A stretch of DNA of 64,000 bases from Hermatobates lingyangjiaoensis (GCA_026182355.1 JAPFBL010000036.1:1302001-1366000); one strand, 5' to 3'. Numbered from the stretch's first letter, positions 13,648 to 28,800 are shown. Notes: generated by a model from the letters alone, not told the origin. Numbers and translations: made by a program.

Positions 13648-16600
13648 CTAAATAACAAAATAACTACTTCATAAAAATGATAACTCATTTTCACATTGCT
13701 AAAGGTATTTAAAATGTCTGATGGAGACAATAATGGCATATTAATCGAGGAAATACAGGAAAAAATTCCTGATCTTAATTTAGGAAATTAAAACATCTTT
13801 AAGTTTTCATAATAAAAGCGGATGTTTACAGAACTATTTCGATGTATAATTATACTTATTTTCACTCCCTAATGAAAATGAAATAATAATTACAGTAACA
13901 TTTTCTGACCTCAACCTGCACTCTCTTCAAAGGCGAAGACATAACCTCTAAACATCCTAGGATGTTCACTTTTTTAGGTTAAGTGGTAGCTATACTAGGC
14001 TTCTAGAGAGAGAGATTGGTAGATTTGCTCAAAAGAGCAGAATATAAAAAACAACACAAAAATTTGTTTAAGAATATAAGATTATAAATAACAAGAACTG
14101 GAGTCGGGTAGTATTTATAAAATTCCGTGCAAAAATTGCCATAAAATTTATATTGGTCAAACTGGTAAATCTTTAAAGATACATGTAAAACAACACCAAT
14201 ACAAAGTAAGTAGACGGAAAAAAAAGTAGCGCCTTATTATTGCATATAAATAATGAAAATCACCATATTGATTGGACAGGAGCTAAACTTATTTACCTAT
14301 GAAAAATCGATGTTGTTAAGAAATATTATCAAATCCTCTCTAATTAAATGTAATAGATCAAATATTATAAACATTAGTAACGGACTCTTCAAGCTGTAAC
14401 GGACGAGTCACCAACATCAACAACTAATAAACACAGAACAAAATCCTAGCTTAGTTCCCAAATAGGAAAAATTGTACTCCAAAATACAATAAAATTATGG
14501 CTCCCATCAAATAAAATCTACCATAAATTAGAATATTCCCAAGATAAGACCACAATAGAGACAGTTTACTTCAACTGTTGAACCTAATTGTAGCGTACAT
14601 ATTGACTTCGGCCTTAATAAAAAATTTTATGCTCGACTTGAACGAACTGAAAATATTCACAAGAATTCTTTTTAGCGGATATCATAAACCTCCACTACAA
14701 AATATATACTGTGAGCAGACTCCAGATGCTGGGATACCTTCAGTATATAATGATATGACAAGATAAAATTTAAAAATGATAAAGAAGTACCTTCATCTAA
14801 ATGGCAATGTTACCATTGATATCTAAGACATTGACATATTGACAACATGTATGTACCAAGACATTACTTGGATGCCTTTGAAAAAATATCCTGAATTTTG
14901 CATCTTTGCAAATCAGAAAACTTGAAAAAGATCAAATTGCCAAAATTTCAAAAGTGTACCTCATTATAATATATCAATGATAGATATATATTGACTTGTT
15001 AGATAACCAGTTGTTTATATATTTTTTATTTATTTTTCCATGGAGCAAGAATACGTAGAACGAAATTGTAGTATTCTGTTTATACCCAAATACTGGATTG
15101 TTAATTGTTGAAGTTTACATTGTTGTAAAAGCATATGGAAAATCACTCCGTTTTAAACCAGAAAGATTGCTTTAGCATAGATTAAATAAAGCGTAAATAT
15201 AAACCACAAATGACTCGGTCAAGACTCGAGGAATCTTTTTTAAAGAAGTATTTCAGACTCAAATACGTTGCGAATAATGTATGAAGAATCCAAAAGAACT
15301 TTGCAGTAGCTGTGATGTTTTACTTCTTGATACGTATTTTAAAAGCTTTCTTACTAAGTAAAGTAAATCCACGCAAAGTACACGATGCACACTATAACGG
15401 AAAATCAAAAGGTAAGATTAGGGGTAATTTAGCAGCTATTATCCAAAATAAAAGGTTTAACTTATTTTACTTTAGTTGAACAAATAAATAATTAAATCCT
15501 ATCTACATTTAGAAGGGTTAAAAAAAATGGTTTTGTAGTAAATATTTTGGAACTTTAAATAGAGGGTTCGATTAATCGTCAATTCTCTATGACAATTTTG
15601 TTTTCTTACATTAAATTACGACATAATAAACCTTACCGCAACAGGTAATTTTCCTTTAACCTTGAATGAAGAAGCAGTTTTCAAACCACTTTCTGATCCA
15701 AAAACGAGTTTTCTAGATGGGCCTTCTTTAACTAATTCTAAGTCTTTAATTGGCTCTTTCTCATTACGAAATTTCTAAAAAAAAAAAAAAAACAAACAAA
15801 AGAACTACATTAATATAATAAACAGAAGCACAAGTGAAATGTTCCATTATAATGTAATGTTTTGTAAAATTTAGCCTTGCTTGGACTTTTTTTTACACAA
15901 CTTTTACGGGTTATAACCTTAAGAAAACCACTTTTAATGTTCTAGAATTAATATAAATGGATTCAGTGATCTCCTGACATTTTTTTGTATAGTATTTTTA
16001 AAAAATAGCCCCAGAAAATATAATTATGATTAAACAATGTTTATAGCTTAAGGCTTATCTCGTTTCTTAATCTCATAGTAATATGGATTTTATATAGCCA
16101 ATTGATAGTGGATTTACGACAAGGCCAAAGTGTCAAAACACACAGTAAGTTTTGAAACATTAATATCTTAAATTATATTTGGTATAAAATTAAAAATTTT
16201 ATGATATATTTACTCCAGTATAACGTCATGTTTACTTATTGTTGCTCATGACTGTACTATAAATGGTTATACAGGTCAATGATAATTCCATATGGGATAC
16301 TTACATTAGGAAGTGCAGTCTTTTCCATCAAAGGTAACTCTCCCATTGTTTGAATTGGATAATTTAATTTGTTTCTGTAATCGAGATTAACCATAAATAA
16401 TAGCAATATTTTTGTCATTCAGGTTTTAATATACAAATCATTTCTTAATAAATCACAAAAAAACAAATAGACTCCATCAATCCAGATAATGAGAGTTCAC
16501 ATTAACCAGTTTTCAACAAATTTTGTACGGAAATTAACCTTCCTTGGGACAACTTTAGTTTAGTTTATAGCCCCTTGACCAGATGTTGTGATACTTAAGA

Positions 16601-19600
16601 TTGCATGTTGTAAACACTGAAGACAATGAACTGTCAATATAATTAAATATTATATTACAAATTCACCCTCTAACGCGTAAAAGTTCTTTCAAAGTCAGTC
16701 GGTTTCAGAACTCATCTATTATCAAGAGTCAAACTGAATATTATATGTGTTATATACTTTGGATGTACTGTGTTATTTTAGATATAACACAAAATAAATT
16801 TAGTTTTTGCTCTAAATAATGAACAAATCCGAAACCGATCCAGAAATGAAAATACTTATAATTTACTAGCAACTTCTATAGAGTGGACAATGTTATTTTA
16901 TTTATTTTACTTAATTTTATAATATATATTTTTTTATAAACAATGATGGGAGGGCTTGTTTATCCAGAACACATTGGTTCCTGGAATCTCCGAGGAATAT
17001 GATAATGACCCTAGAAATGAAAAAAATAATATCTTAAAAATAAAATATACCATACCCTAATAACTATACTACTAAACTGAAATGAATTACTTCCCCATAT
17101 GGACCCAATGAAATTGACTATTAATATCCAGAGATAATATAAGTCAACGCTTAGACGGAACAGTCGAAACAACCGTTAAACAATAGCTGTTAAAAAGGTA
17201 ATTTATTTTACTGAATAAATGTGTCATTTTTTGACAGTATATATTTCGGTTTTCATGAAATTAACAGTACATAAACAAGTAAAATTTTTAAGTCAAACAC
17301 CTTAAGCAAACGTTGAGACAAATGTCTGAGTATTCTTGCGCTACTAACTATTGTCTCAGTTTTCTATATTCAGAGTTTTATCTGAAATGTTTTATTTTTC
17401 TTAACTACAAAATCAAATTTTGGCCGAAAAATGAAGGATGGATCAAACTTTCCTTCAGATTTGGGAAGAGATTAAAATTAGAACAAGGTTGAAAGAGTTG
17501 TAAGGAAAGTGTCGAATCATTTCCCAGCGAAATGCCATTAGAGGGTCGGGATCGTCAAGGATTTGCTGATATGACATATTTTATCCAGTACAGTTTTAAT
17601 CTCCTCAAAACTGCTTCATAATAATTAGCAGTAACTCTTCTCTAACATTCCAAGAAAACTGATCAAAACCAGTCCCTTAAAAAATAAAAAAATATATATC
17701 TCGATAACCTTAACTGACTTCATTGGTCCAAACGATGCCATTGAAACTTATACAATATTAACTCCTTTTCACCTTTGCTTTGAATTGGTGCATCCAAGTT
17801 TCATCTCCAGTAAACACACATGGTATAAAACAAGTTTTATCACAGATTGCAATATGTTCAAAACTGTTATGCCGTGGTCATAACAGATCTCACGAGAGAA
17901 TTAACAATGCCCCAAAAATTAAACAACGAAATCAAAAGTGTAAGCTAAAATGTTCCTTTCATAAAACAACAAAGAGAAAGGAACATGTAAAAAACTTATT
18001 CAAACAATTTTCAATCGATAATTAATATTACATTTTTTTTTAGTACATGATTTTTCATCATATAATACTTAACTACCTGCATCATATATTATATGTAACA
18101 AGAAATACATTATACAATTGTTTTTGTATAACACTACAATAAACTCCAATGCAAAATAACACTTCATTCAAAAAGGAAAAGGTCTACTACTATTCTAATT
18201 TTAGTCTCTCTAAACTCTAAATTGCAAACAAAATTCGCAATACTCATGACTAGCTGTAGTACTACCAGGCTTTACTCGGATATATAATTTTATAACTAAA
18301 TTGTTTGATTCGTGGTTTTCATTATTTGTTGGGTTTCCAGTTGTCGATGCATAATTGAAGTCTGCCTATTGTTGTTTTGTGTTCTAATTTTCTAATAGAA
18401 CAGCTCCTCATTAAAGAGTTCTGAGGTTTTTTTTTTATATGCTCGCGCTACTAATTGTTGTCACTTTTCTATAATCAGATTTTTATTTGAAATGGTTTTT
18501 TTTCTTGACTAAAAAAAATCACATTTTGCCAAACAAAATTGTATTTCGATTATGTAACATTGTCCAAAAACAATAGGGCACACTTACACTATAGGAGGCA
18601 TTTTTGTGTAAAATAATTTGATCCATCAAACGGTGTGGCCTGTAGTATACTGACAAACGTTTGGAAACGCATTCACTCACACACAGACATTATCGACAAA
18701 ACGTTAAAAAGGATATTGGGGGCCTAAAATACAAAAACCCATCAAAATCTCGATATCAAATTTTTTCATTATTATTATTACTATTATACTTTATTTATAG
18801 TGAAGAAAAAAAATCCACTGACCTCTTAGTTAGAGGTAAAATATAAACGAACAGCAGATAAAGGACAAAATTATTATACCTAATCAATTTTAGGTATTAA
18901 TTTTGCCAAAATAAAAGTTTTTAGAGGAACAACATGAACAAACCTTCATCAAGATTAATGGAGCCATTTGGGAATACATAGAAAACATGCAGACATAGAA
19001 GCATTATATATATAGATAAAAATTGTACCTTTCTGACTTCGGTCTTTCAATAGTATTGTTTTCAGAGTGAGGACTAGAAGTTGCTAATGGACCATGAGCC
19101 TGTAAATTTTGAATAACAAGAAGTAAATTAAACTAGTATGAGTGCAAAACAGAAACGTTGAAAGCGAACAAGTTACATTATAACAACACTATAAATAAAA
19201 TTAAAGTATGCAATCGACATTACAATTTACAGATAATTAAAATGTTACATTGCCATACATTGATTCATACTCTCTGGTCCTATTTGAGAATGAGATTCAA
19301 GAGCTTATTAACTAAATCTACATAGTGTTGTCAGTGTTTGGTTAGTCGATAGTTATTCAGGATGACACTCAAACATGAGGCATCCATGTATCCGATACGT
19401 ATTTCCATATTTCTCGCGTTGGTGGAAGTGTTTTCTGGATCTATGAAAACAGTAGTACAGTAGTAGTATGATCTAGAAGTACAGTATGAATTATTTTATT
19501 TAGTTTACTTAAAATTCTTGGGAGGAGTTTATTCAGTTGAATTAAAATTATGTGTAAACAGCCCATTTGCTGTTTAGCTTTTTCTCTAAGAAGTTCAGTA

Positions 19601-22600
19601 CGGTTTGTTTGATTTAGTTTAACTAAAATTTTGTATAACTATCTTCATTATATTTTATTAAGTTCAGAAGTAATACTATTCCACTTTTCACTCAGAATTT
19701 ATTTTTTTCTATTAAAGTTCCATAAATCACAGGTGGACATTTTCTTTAAATATATACGTAAATATAAATTAACACCATACAAAAAGTTATAAACTTCAAA
19801 AATCGGGCAGGACTCAGGTCCCGAAGTTACCGGTTATGTCAATGCCAACCAGTAGTTCCATTATAATTTTGATTATTTTCGTTCTTATGACCGTCTTTAG
19901 GTTGTTTCCTAAATGTTTTTATAAGTTGTGGTTTGAAGAGTCCGTTTTTGTATGGTTTATCTCTGAAATCAAAACTCTGACGGCATCATTGTTTGCTATC
20001 AATGTGTTGTATGAAAAGTGTTACTGAAAATAAACATTCATTTTATTCAATTTAGACTTCAAACACTCCTTTATTTTATCGATTATACGGAGACAATAGA
20101 ACCATACAGGTATAACCTTCCCAACCAGGTTACTTATTTTAAAAACAACCTATAAATCATAATGTATTTTAGTTATATCCTCCTTTTTTACGTACTTTAT
20201 TAAATATTAATTTAATAGAAAACTTAATAATACATTAGTTTTTATAAATATTTATTGCGACTAACACTATTATAGTAGAAAACATAGTTTTTACTTTGTG
20301 GTATCTAAGGGCCATTTATTCACCAAATATTTAAAGTTTGATTTCTTATACTTAAAAACTAAAAAATAACGGTTTTCCCGTAAAACATATAACTAAACTA
20401 ATTCGAGCCGTCGTTATAGCAATGAATATTAAACTTCTTTTTTTACCATTTCAGATTGAAAGTACTAAATCAGTAGTTAGTAAAGGTGGTAACAATGCTA
20501 CACAAAAGCTCTCATTATACTTTCCGTTCATGAAACATTTATTTTCACTACTTCTTTAAAATTTCCACTGAGTAATTTTTAAAATTATAGTAAATATTCC
20601 AATGCGATTGTCTTATATCTGTAAGTATATATATATAGATTGACCATAAAAACCTTTCGTTTTTTTTGTCTTCAATTTGAGTAGCCCTTAAAATTTAAAC
20701 GAAAAAACATCAAGAGGAGAAACAGATAAGAAAGTAGAATGTTAATATCACGTACAAAAACTCATTCAAACAACAAAAAGAAAATCAGAAAACTAAGTTT
20801 ATATTAAACTTATATTACATTTATATTTTTATCAATATATTAATATAGTTTACATTAAACCAATATAAAAAGAATATATACAAATTTGCAACCACAATTA
20901 TTCAAAAATGGTGTTTTTACTATTCTTCTTAATTTAATTTTTCACTTTCATCAAATTCCCATCAAGAGGAAAATTAAAATAAAAAAGAAATTATTATTAT
21001 TATCATATAAGGATGATAATATAATCTCACTGACTGATTTAGTGGCATGATAATACATAATACATATCATTCGAAATATCAAAACTGATCATATCAAATT
21101 GAGAATAAGAGTGGATAAAAAACCACAATCCTAACAAGGAATTAGTAGTGGTTTTAAAGAAGTAGCGAAAAATAAATTTTCAATGATCTTGCATAGGCTT
21201 GTTTGCACACAGCGTTATATCATAAACATAAAAATGCAGTAAAATTAAGAGATCCCATTTACTTCATTTTAAAGGTATTTATTATAGCTAACAGAGATGT
21301 TAGTTTAGAGATAAAACTTATACTGTAACTTTTAGTTTATCTTATTGTATAAACATAACAAGAAATAAATTCTTTGTACTCTTGTTTCATCACTTTTTTT
21401 CTTATGCAGTATTATCTCCAATCGTTTCATGTTAGTCTGTGTAAAATACATCAAGAATACTTAGGAAATACCAAGATAAAAAAATACAAGTGCAATGATC
21501 GATCACTTTGTCGAAAGTATACTAGCCTATACCAAGTAGACTTCATCATTAGGTCCTTGGTAACTAATACATCCCTGAACAGACTCAAGCTTAGAGAAAG
21601 ATATATGCAAGGTATCATAGTTAATTACTCATATAATGTATGCAAAAAGGTTATTGCAAAAAAGTAGTACTAAAAAGCTTATCACTATATTCAATATATG
21701 ACAATACTTTAACAAAATTTTGCATACCTTAGTGAAACTTCTTTGCCTTGAAGGAGGCTTTGTCTGCAACAAGTCTGACGTTGAGTCTGTAGCACTAGCC
21801 GTTCCTGAAATCATTAATCATATAGAAATTAGTTAATAATTAACTCAATAACCAAATCAATAATTAAATATATTCCAGCCTGAATGTAACAGCTTCTTAT
21901 GGATAAAAATGTATTATTATACTTTTAGAAATTCATGAAAAAGTCACAGATGTCAATTTTTCCTTCAGTACGACGAAAGTATAACCTGGAATGCTTATAT
22001 TCTACAATTAAGCAATAATCTTTAAATAAATTTGGTTCAATATATATATACGAGTTCAAAATTCAAGAAGAGTAACACAAAGAATAAAGAAACACAGTTA
22101 CAAACTTAAATTTTCCGGCAATCAGTCTTTAGGAGAAAAAAAGAAAGGGAGACTAAGCACGTTGTTGACGCAGCGACTAGAAGAAGGGTTCAAAAAGTTT
22201 TTCATGATGTATATATTGTAAACAGGAAAACGATCCAAAAGGACAACAAACGTTTCATGATGAATCACAAACACAGAACTAAGGAACAAACAGACTTACT
22301 GTCTCTAATTTTCGGTTGAACCGTCATCAGGAGAGTTGAGATAGGGACACCAAGCGCACTTGTGAAGCGAAGGTTGGAGACCACAAGGTCTCTAAAAATC
22401 GAAGAAGAGTAACATACAGAGTGAAGAAACACAATTACACGTTCAAATTTTCGGGCAATTCGTCTTGAAGAGAAATGAGAGAAGGAAAGCACTCGTGCTG
22501 TAGCCTACGTGCGTGGTCTCCTTCTCTCTTTTCTCCTGAAGACGGATTGTCCGAAACTTTGAGCTTGTGAGTTTCTTTACTCTGTGTTTTACTCTTCTTT

Positions 22601-22650
22601 GATTTTGAACTCAATATATATATATATTGTATTGAATATTTATTTTATTG

Positions 22651-22684
<34 letters not shown>

Positions 22685-22846
22685 ATACAATAAAATAAAA
22701 AACGAAGGAAACACACAGAAAGACACAGACATAACTCACATCGATATTTCGATGTGAGTTATGTCTGTGTCTTTCTGTGTGTTTCCTTCGTTTTTTATTT
22801 TATTGTAAAAAAGTCCGCTGGACCGTTTCTTTTAATTGTATATTAT

Positions 22847-22878
<32 letters not shown>

Positions 22879-25800
22879 ATATATATTATATATTGTTAAA
22901 TAACGCCCCATATTTGGCTTGTATCTGCTTCTTACACAATTTCTCCAGTTTCCGGAATTCCTTCCTCGTCTCTTCATTAAAACTATAAAGTCTATCACCA
23001 ATATTACTAGTCGACATGTTTCGAATGTACCACATTCATCATCAGGACAATAATGAGAGTAATAGTAGGAAAGCTAGTTATATATATAGAGATGGATTAT
23101 TAATGGAAAGTTTACAGGGCATCGCCCTGTATCACGGCGCATTATGGGGGATTAAGGTAGGGTGGTTGGGCTCACCTACTACCTGGCTAATCTGGGTGTT
23201 TCTGTTTGCAAATAGTTTTAAAATTCGACAAGAATTATTAACTTGGATATTTATGGCTGGTTGCTTTTCTTGAATAATTATTGCTTCTAATAGTTGTAAT
23301 TTAAAATGATTTCTTTCTCGAGCGATAATTTTCGTGGAATTTACCATCATTTCTCTTGTGAGTTTTGTCTTATGGACTGCTGTTGTATGGCATTTTGGCG
23401 CGCCGGCAGAAAGGTGCATAGTAATTCTTCTAGATAATGAAGTCGAAGTCATTCCTATATATGAGCTTTTACGGGCCTCGCAGCTCCCGATATTACATGA
23501 GTACTCATATACAAGATTTGTTTCTTTTGACTCCTTTACGCTAGGACTATTTTTCATTAATAAACTGCTTATTGAAGGGCTTTGGTAGTAAGTTATCAGG
23601 GTCAAACTATCGTCAGGCTTAATACATTTAACATGGCTTTTTATAATATTTTTCAAAACTATTATTCAAAAAAATATTATAAAAAGCCATGTTAAATGTA
23701 TTAAGCCTGACGATAGTTTGACCCTGATAACTTACTACCAAAGCCCTTCAATAAGCAGTTTATTAATGAAAAATAGTCCTAGCGTAAAGGAGTCAAAAGA
23801 AACAAATCTTGTATATGAGTACTCATGTAATATCGGGAGCTGCGAGGCCCGTAAAAGCTCATATATAGGAATGACTTCGACTTCATTATCTAGAAGAATT
23901 ACTATGCACCTTTCTGCCGGCGCGCCAAAATGCCATACAACAGCAGTCCATAAGACAAAACTCACAAGAGAAATGATGGTAAATTCCACGAAAATTATCG
24001 CTCGAGAAAGAAATCATTTTAAATTACAACTATTAGAAGCAATAATTATTCAAGAAAAGCAACCAGCCATAAATATCCAAGTTAATAATTCTTGTCGAAT
24101 TTTAAAACTATTTGCAAACAGAAACACCCAGATTAGCCAGGTAGTAGGTGAGCCCAACCACCCTACCTTAATCCCCCATAATGCGCCGTGATACAGGGCG
24201 ATGCCCTGTAAACTTTCCATTAATAATCCATCTCTATATATATAACTAGCTTTCCTACTATTACTCTCATTATTGTCCTGATGATGAATGTGGTACATTC
24301 GAAACATGTCGACTAGTAATATTGGTGATAGACTTTATAGTTTTAATGAAGAGACGAGGAAGGAATTCCGGAAACTGGAGAAATTGTGTAAGAAGCAGAT
24401 ACAAGCCAAATATGGGGCGTTATTTAACAATATATGTTTAAATGAAGGACTGCTTCCAACTTTTACAAATATATATATATATATATATATACACAATTAA
24501 AGTTACAGCTAGAGAACACAAGAAAAAGGACGAACACTCACGAATCTCGATAATTTCGGCGTCTTGCCGTCTTCAGGAGAGTAGAAAGAAAGAAAATAAA
24601 AGGAGAAAGAATGAAGGAACGGAGACGTAAATGCGTCCACTGATACAATGACACGCAGTGCAGCCACCTTACCAGCGTGAACCAGTTTAGACTGTGAGTA
24701 AGTAAAATTATAAAAGTGATATTTAAGTAAAGGGAGGAGAAAAGTAAGAAAGAGAAAGGAAAGGAAAAAAAACATAAACCTAAAATTAAACGAGGGAAGA
24801 AAAAAAAATCATCTGATTAAATTTAGACCAGGGGAATTTCTTGCACCCAATAGCCAAATGAAGGCTTCCTCAGAAGCCCTTAGAGTGGTCTGGGTGTCAT
24901 CATTTGAGAGTTTTCTTAATATATATATACATTATTGTGATACATTGTGTGTGTGTACTTTAAGGGTTAATTAAAAATGTACATATTCAGAAACTAATAA
25001 ACTCAAAGTTAAAAGTAAAAACTGTTAACAAACATTTGTAACATTAGGTTTGGCAACTTTTTTTATGAACACAGATTTTCATTGTATAAAGAATTTTAAA
25101 ACGTCTCTAACTAAATTAGCTTTGGATTAAGTTAGATTAGAGGTGGTTAGATCATGAAACAAGGTATTAAGTTTTGCCTTCATTCATGTATTAATATTTC
25201 AAAGTAAATACATAGTTGAATTACAGGTTTAATTCATAAGACAGATAAGCATACCGAGGTGTTAAAGAGTAATAATACTTAGGATACTATTTTAAAATTA
25301 TTAACGTTTATTCTTATTACAAGAAAAAAAAACAGTGATTACCTGGCTTGAAATTCTGTTATATTCAGGAATGAGTGTGAATTATCACTGTTATCATCCT
25401 TTAATAAGAAAGTAGTATCGTTGGGTTTGTTTATAGTTTCTTTAAGTCTGATGTAGTCATCTACAATTGTTTTTGTGGTATTGATTAATCTAGGAGGACT
25501 TCATACTGGCTCTTATAATTGATTCTTGTGTCTGAAACCTGGTTTTTTACAGTGGTAACTTCGACTTTAAAAGCAGGTTTTTGATGGGAGAATATAGAGT
25601 TTGACAAATTTCACTTTGCTTAAATTGATCAATAAATGTAAAAAACTGATAAGAATGGTTACAAGCGTCCTTGTAATGGAATCATTTTCTCCGTTCAAAG
25701 AGCTGGTAGTTTACCCTGTATCTATATAACTTACAAAATACGAGGCTACAAAAAAACTTACCAAGGAAGCTCTTTGTAAAAACTTACATTATATCTAATT

Positions 25801-28800
25801 ATATCATGTATATTATATACATTATATCTTTTACAAAATATAAATAATATCCTTTAATGAAAAAGGGTGGCGAAGGCCGTGAATATTAGAAGGGTATTAG
25901 GTGTTTTTTGTTTGTTTGTGAAGACTTAGTGTTTCTTTTCCTCTGTAATCATGAATATATACCACATAATTATCTGCTTGCATAGGTTGTGATTAATTTC
26001 ACTATAATAATTATATAAAAATATTACTATACCTCAGCGGCATATTCAAATTTTATTGCTTTACCTTTGTTAATTGATTGTGGAAATGCTTTTAACGGTC
26101 CTTTCCTTGGAATCAAAGGTAGTTTACTTCGTACTCTAATAGTTTCAGTCGGAATTTTCACATCTGTAAGAACAAAATCATGTCATGCCATGTGTACTAA
26201 ACCAATGGTAAAGTAACTAAAACAATTATTTAAAAAAAAAATCGTCAAACCAAACTACTAGAAGATACTTAAATGAATCTTCGAAATTTTAAAACTAAAT
26301 TATTAGCAGTACTTTCCCATGTAGAATTTGATAGCCTTATCTTCATATATACTATAAAACTCTTTTACTACCTTTAAAAAAAAATCCTCCACCACATGCA
26401 AAAATGTCTTTTTTTATTTAATAATTTGTTATTTCTTTGGTGTTCAATTAATACATTACAATATCTCATTATGAACTGCACAACATATATCATTCCTCAT
26501 TGCTTTGAAACCAAAAACGTTGAAATTCAAGAATAAATTACAAGTTATTTATCAATATTAATTGAAATTCAAATTAAATTAAAATTTTGACACTGATGTA
26601 CATAATCCAAACTTGTCATACGCATAAGACAGAAATCTCTATTCAATTTAAATACTCTAAACAAAAATTAAGTAGTTTTATACAAATCTACAGTAGTTCC
26701 GATTATTCCGATCTTGGTGAGAATAATAACAGGCCGAAAGTTTGGATGGTTTCTAGGTTCATGACACAGTGTATTCAAGTATAATTAAATATATGCGATA
26801 AATAAATGTAAGAAGTAATAAGAGAACAATTATTAGATATGTATAAATTGCATTATTGTTACTCTACAAATTTGTCCTTAGCACAATAAATTAGCACATA
26901 TATAAAATAGGATGTTCAATCTTTTGGGATGCTTGCCAAATTTCCTAAATCTAATGCCAATTATAATTTTCACAAAAATATATATAAATGCATCCGTGTG
27001 CCAAGACTGTCAAAGAACTGGGCACCAAAGCCAAGAAATTCACTGAAGCATATTTAATTAATTGCCTGTAGCGAGTCAAGTGATACAAAAGATATACAAC
27101 AGGCAACACTGTTACATAGATAAGTGAAATCGGATAAACACAGGAAGAACTAATAGAATTGAAACTTCTAAAAGACCAAACATATGGTCAGGCGTTTGTG
27201 AGGTTTTTGCGAAGGTTGTATAAGGTCACTCTGAAGTTCTCTAAAAATGAAATGAAGAACACTAATCTGATATCAGTGGTTACTGAGTATGAAAGGAACA
27301 CAGTAAAAATGTAAATTTACTTCAAAAGAAGTAGGGTCGAAAATTGTTGACGTTTCATTTCATCTTGAACCAAGAAGAATTGTGTATGGAAGTGCTGAAC
27401 ATGTCATTTGATAGGGAAGGTTAACAGCAAAAAAGTTAAACCACTGACGGCACTTTTCACGGTCAGATCTGTTCAAGTTCACAGTGTATATTCGGATCCA
27501 CAACACAGTCTGGTGACAGTCCTAGGGAGGGGCGCTGAAATTAAAACCTTATTGAAATGAAAGACCTAACTATCCCAAACAGGGAGATCTAAGGGTAAGG
27601 TTTAAAAAGGTAAATTTCTTTCTTGATATTAAATTTTATAATAGTTACTACACACGTTCATATAAAGCCCATTTTTGTTCAGCAGCACCTCCTGTATATA
27701 TTCACCCACATCAAATTTTCAATCATCTTATTTTAACTTCTTAAAAGACAAAATTTTCTGAATTATACAGTAAAATTAAACAACAGTAGTTGTCTATATC
27801 CCTAACAAGTTTATTATGGAAATTATACCACCATCCCAGTGCAGAATTAGTAGAAAACTGGAGACAACCAGTAAGAAGGAGGCAACCTTGAGTTGTATTA
27901 TGATATACTTAAAAGAAGGTTTGCTGCGATCATACACTAATATATATATCAACATCCAAACCACAATAAGAAATGAGAAAAAATACTAAGATCTTTCAAC
28001 TGTAACAAGCGGTCTTTGTCAAAGTCAAATCCCAACGGAAACCAAAGATGTAGAACCATCTGGTGTGGGGTTGAGAAGAGTGGAAGACAAGAGAAGTATA
28101 TTAAAGAGTGTAAAATGCAGGAAAGGTCAATGAACCGGGGAGAGATGTTAGAGTAAACAAAGGAGTACAGGAAGAAATAAGTAAACAAACTATTTGCCAA
28201 CCTACGTTGTAATGATGTTGTTTGATATGTGTTTTTAATGATTTACCAGTTTGACCAATAGAAATGTTATGACAACTTTTACACAGGATTTCATAAATAC
28301 CACTGAACTCCAGTTTCCTGAGAGTTTTTTATTTACATATTGCCTACGTTATTTCGATTAGGAAAAACTATAAAATAAGTTTAGGAAATGACTCATGATT
28401 CAGTAAAACTATGGAATTTGATATTGAACGGGAGGGATTCTGTTGAAACATAGGAGAAAGTTTTTTTAGCACACTTAAAGTCGATATTAATGATAGAGCA
28501 ATAGACTTAATATTATTAATCTCATCAATAAGGAATTCAGGGGTGTATACTCTTTAACACCCCCAAAAACATACGTCTAAAAACAGATATTTTTTATGAG
28601 GACATCTTAGAAGTCCTGATCCATAGGTTACCTAAAGAGTTACGTTTTAGTATATACGGAAAACCTACTAATGTAATTACTAGGGTATGTCTACTTTATT
28701 GGCCGATTTACTTTATAAAAAGATGGAACCGATAAAACCGAACAGATATAAAGATGGAACCATCCAAACACTAATTGACAGAGTTTATAAAACGTCGTGC

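Larger units (their letters stand above)
22040..22888. repeat. Nested family-D hammerhead units and (TA)n tracts
   Basis: Several partial units share the string tcaaattttc(g/c)gg with acacagagt and caagtcagact-like flanks: minus near 22110-22165 and 22390-22480, plus near 22500-22625. They are separated by long TA dinucleotide runs (22617-22686, 22845-22888). A perfect palindrome lies at 22686-22807. The arrangement suggests repeated insertion of PLE-type sequences into TA microsatellites. Confidence 0.6.
22889..24434. mobile_element. Inverted pair of Penelope-like element ends, arms about 765 bp
   Basis: Positions x and 47323-x are complementary from about 22889/24434 in to 23653/23670, with a 16-bp spacer. 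The ORFs of the two arms translate identically, so the arms are essentially perfect copies. Reading outward from the centre, each arm has the C-terminal GIY-YIG part of a PLE, a short non-coding stretch with a hammerhead ribozyme, and then the N-terminal start of a PLE ORF cut off at a TA microsatellite. C-terminus, terminal repeat, then a new N-terminus is the classic partial-tandem layout of PLEs, here duplicated head to head. It lies in an intron of the minus-strand 420-residue gene. The lack of divergence means either a very recent event or a sequencing or assembly fold-back. Confidence 0.88.

Noticed and set aside
23334..23588. 84-codon ORF (plus) and its mirror at 23735-23989 (minus)
   Set aside because: Antisense shadows of the GIY-YIG frames.
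24465..24490. IYIYIY tail of the ORF starting at 24306
   Set aside because: Translation of a TA microsatellite, not protein sequence.
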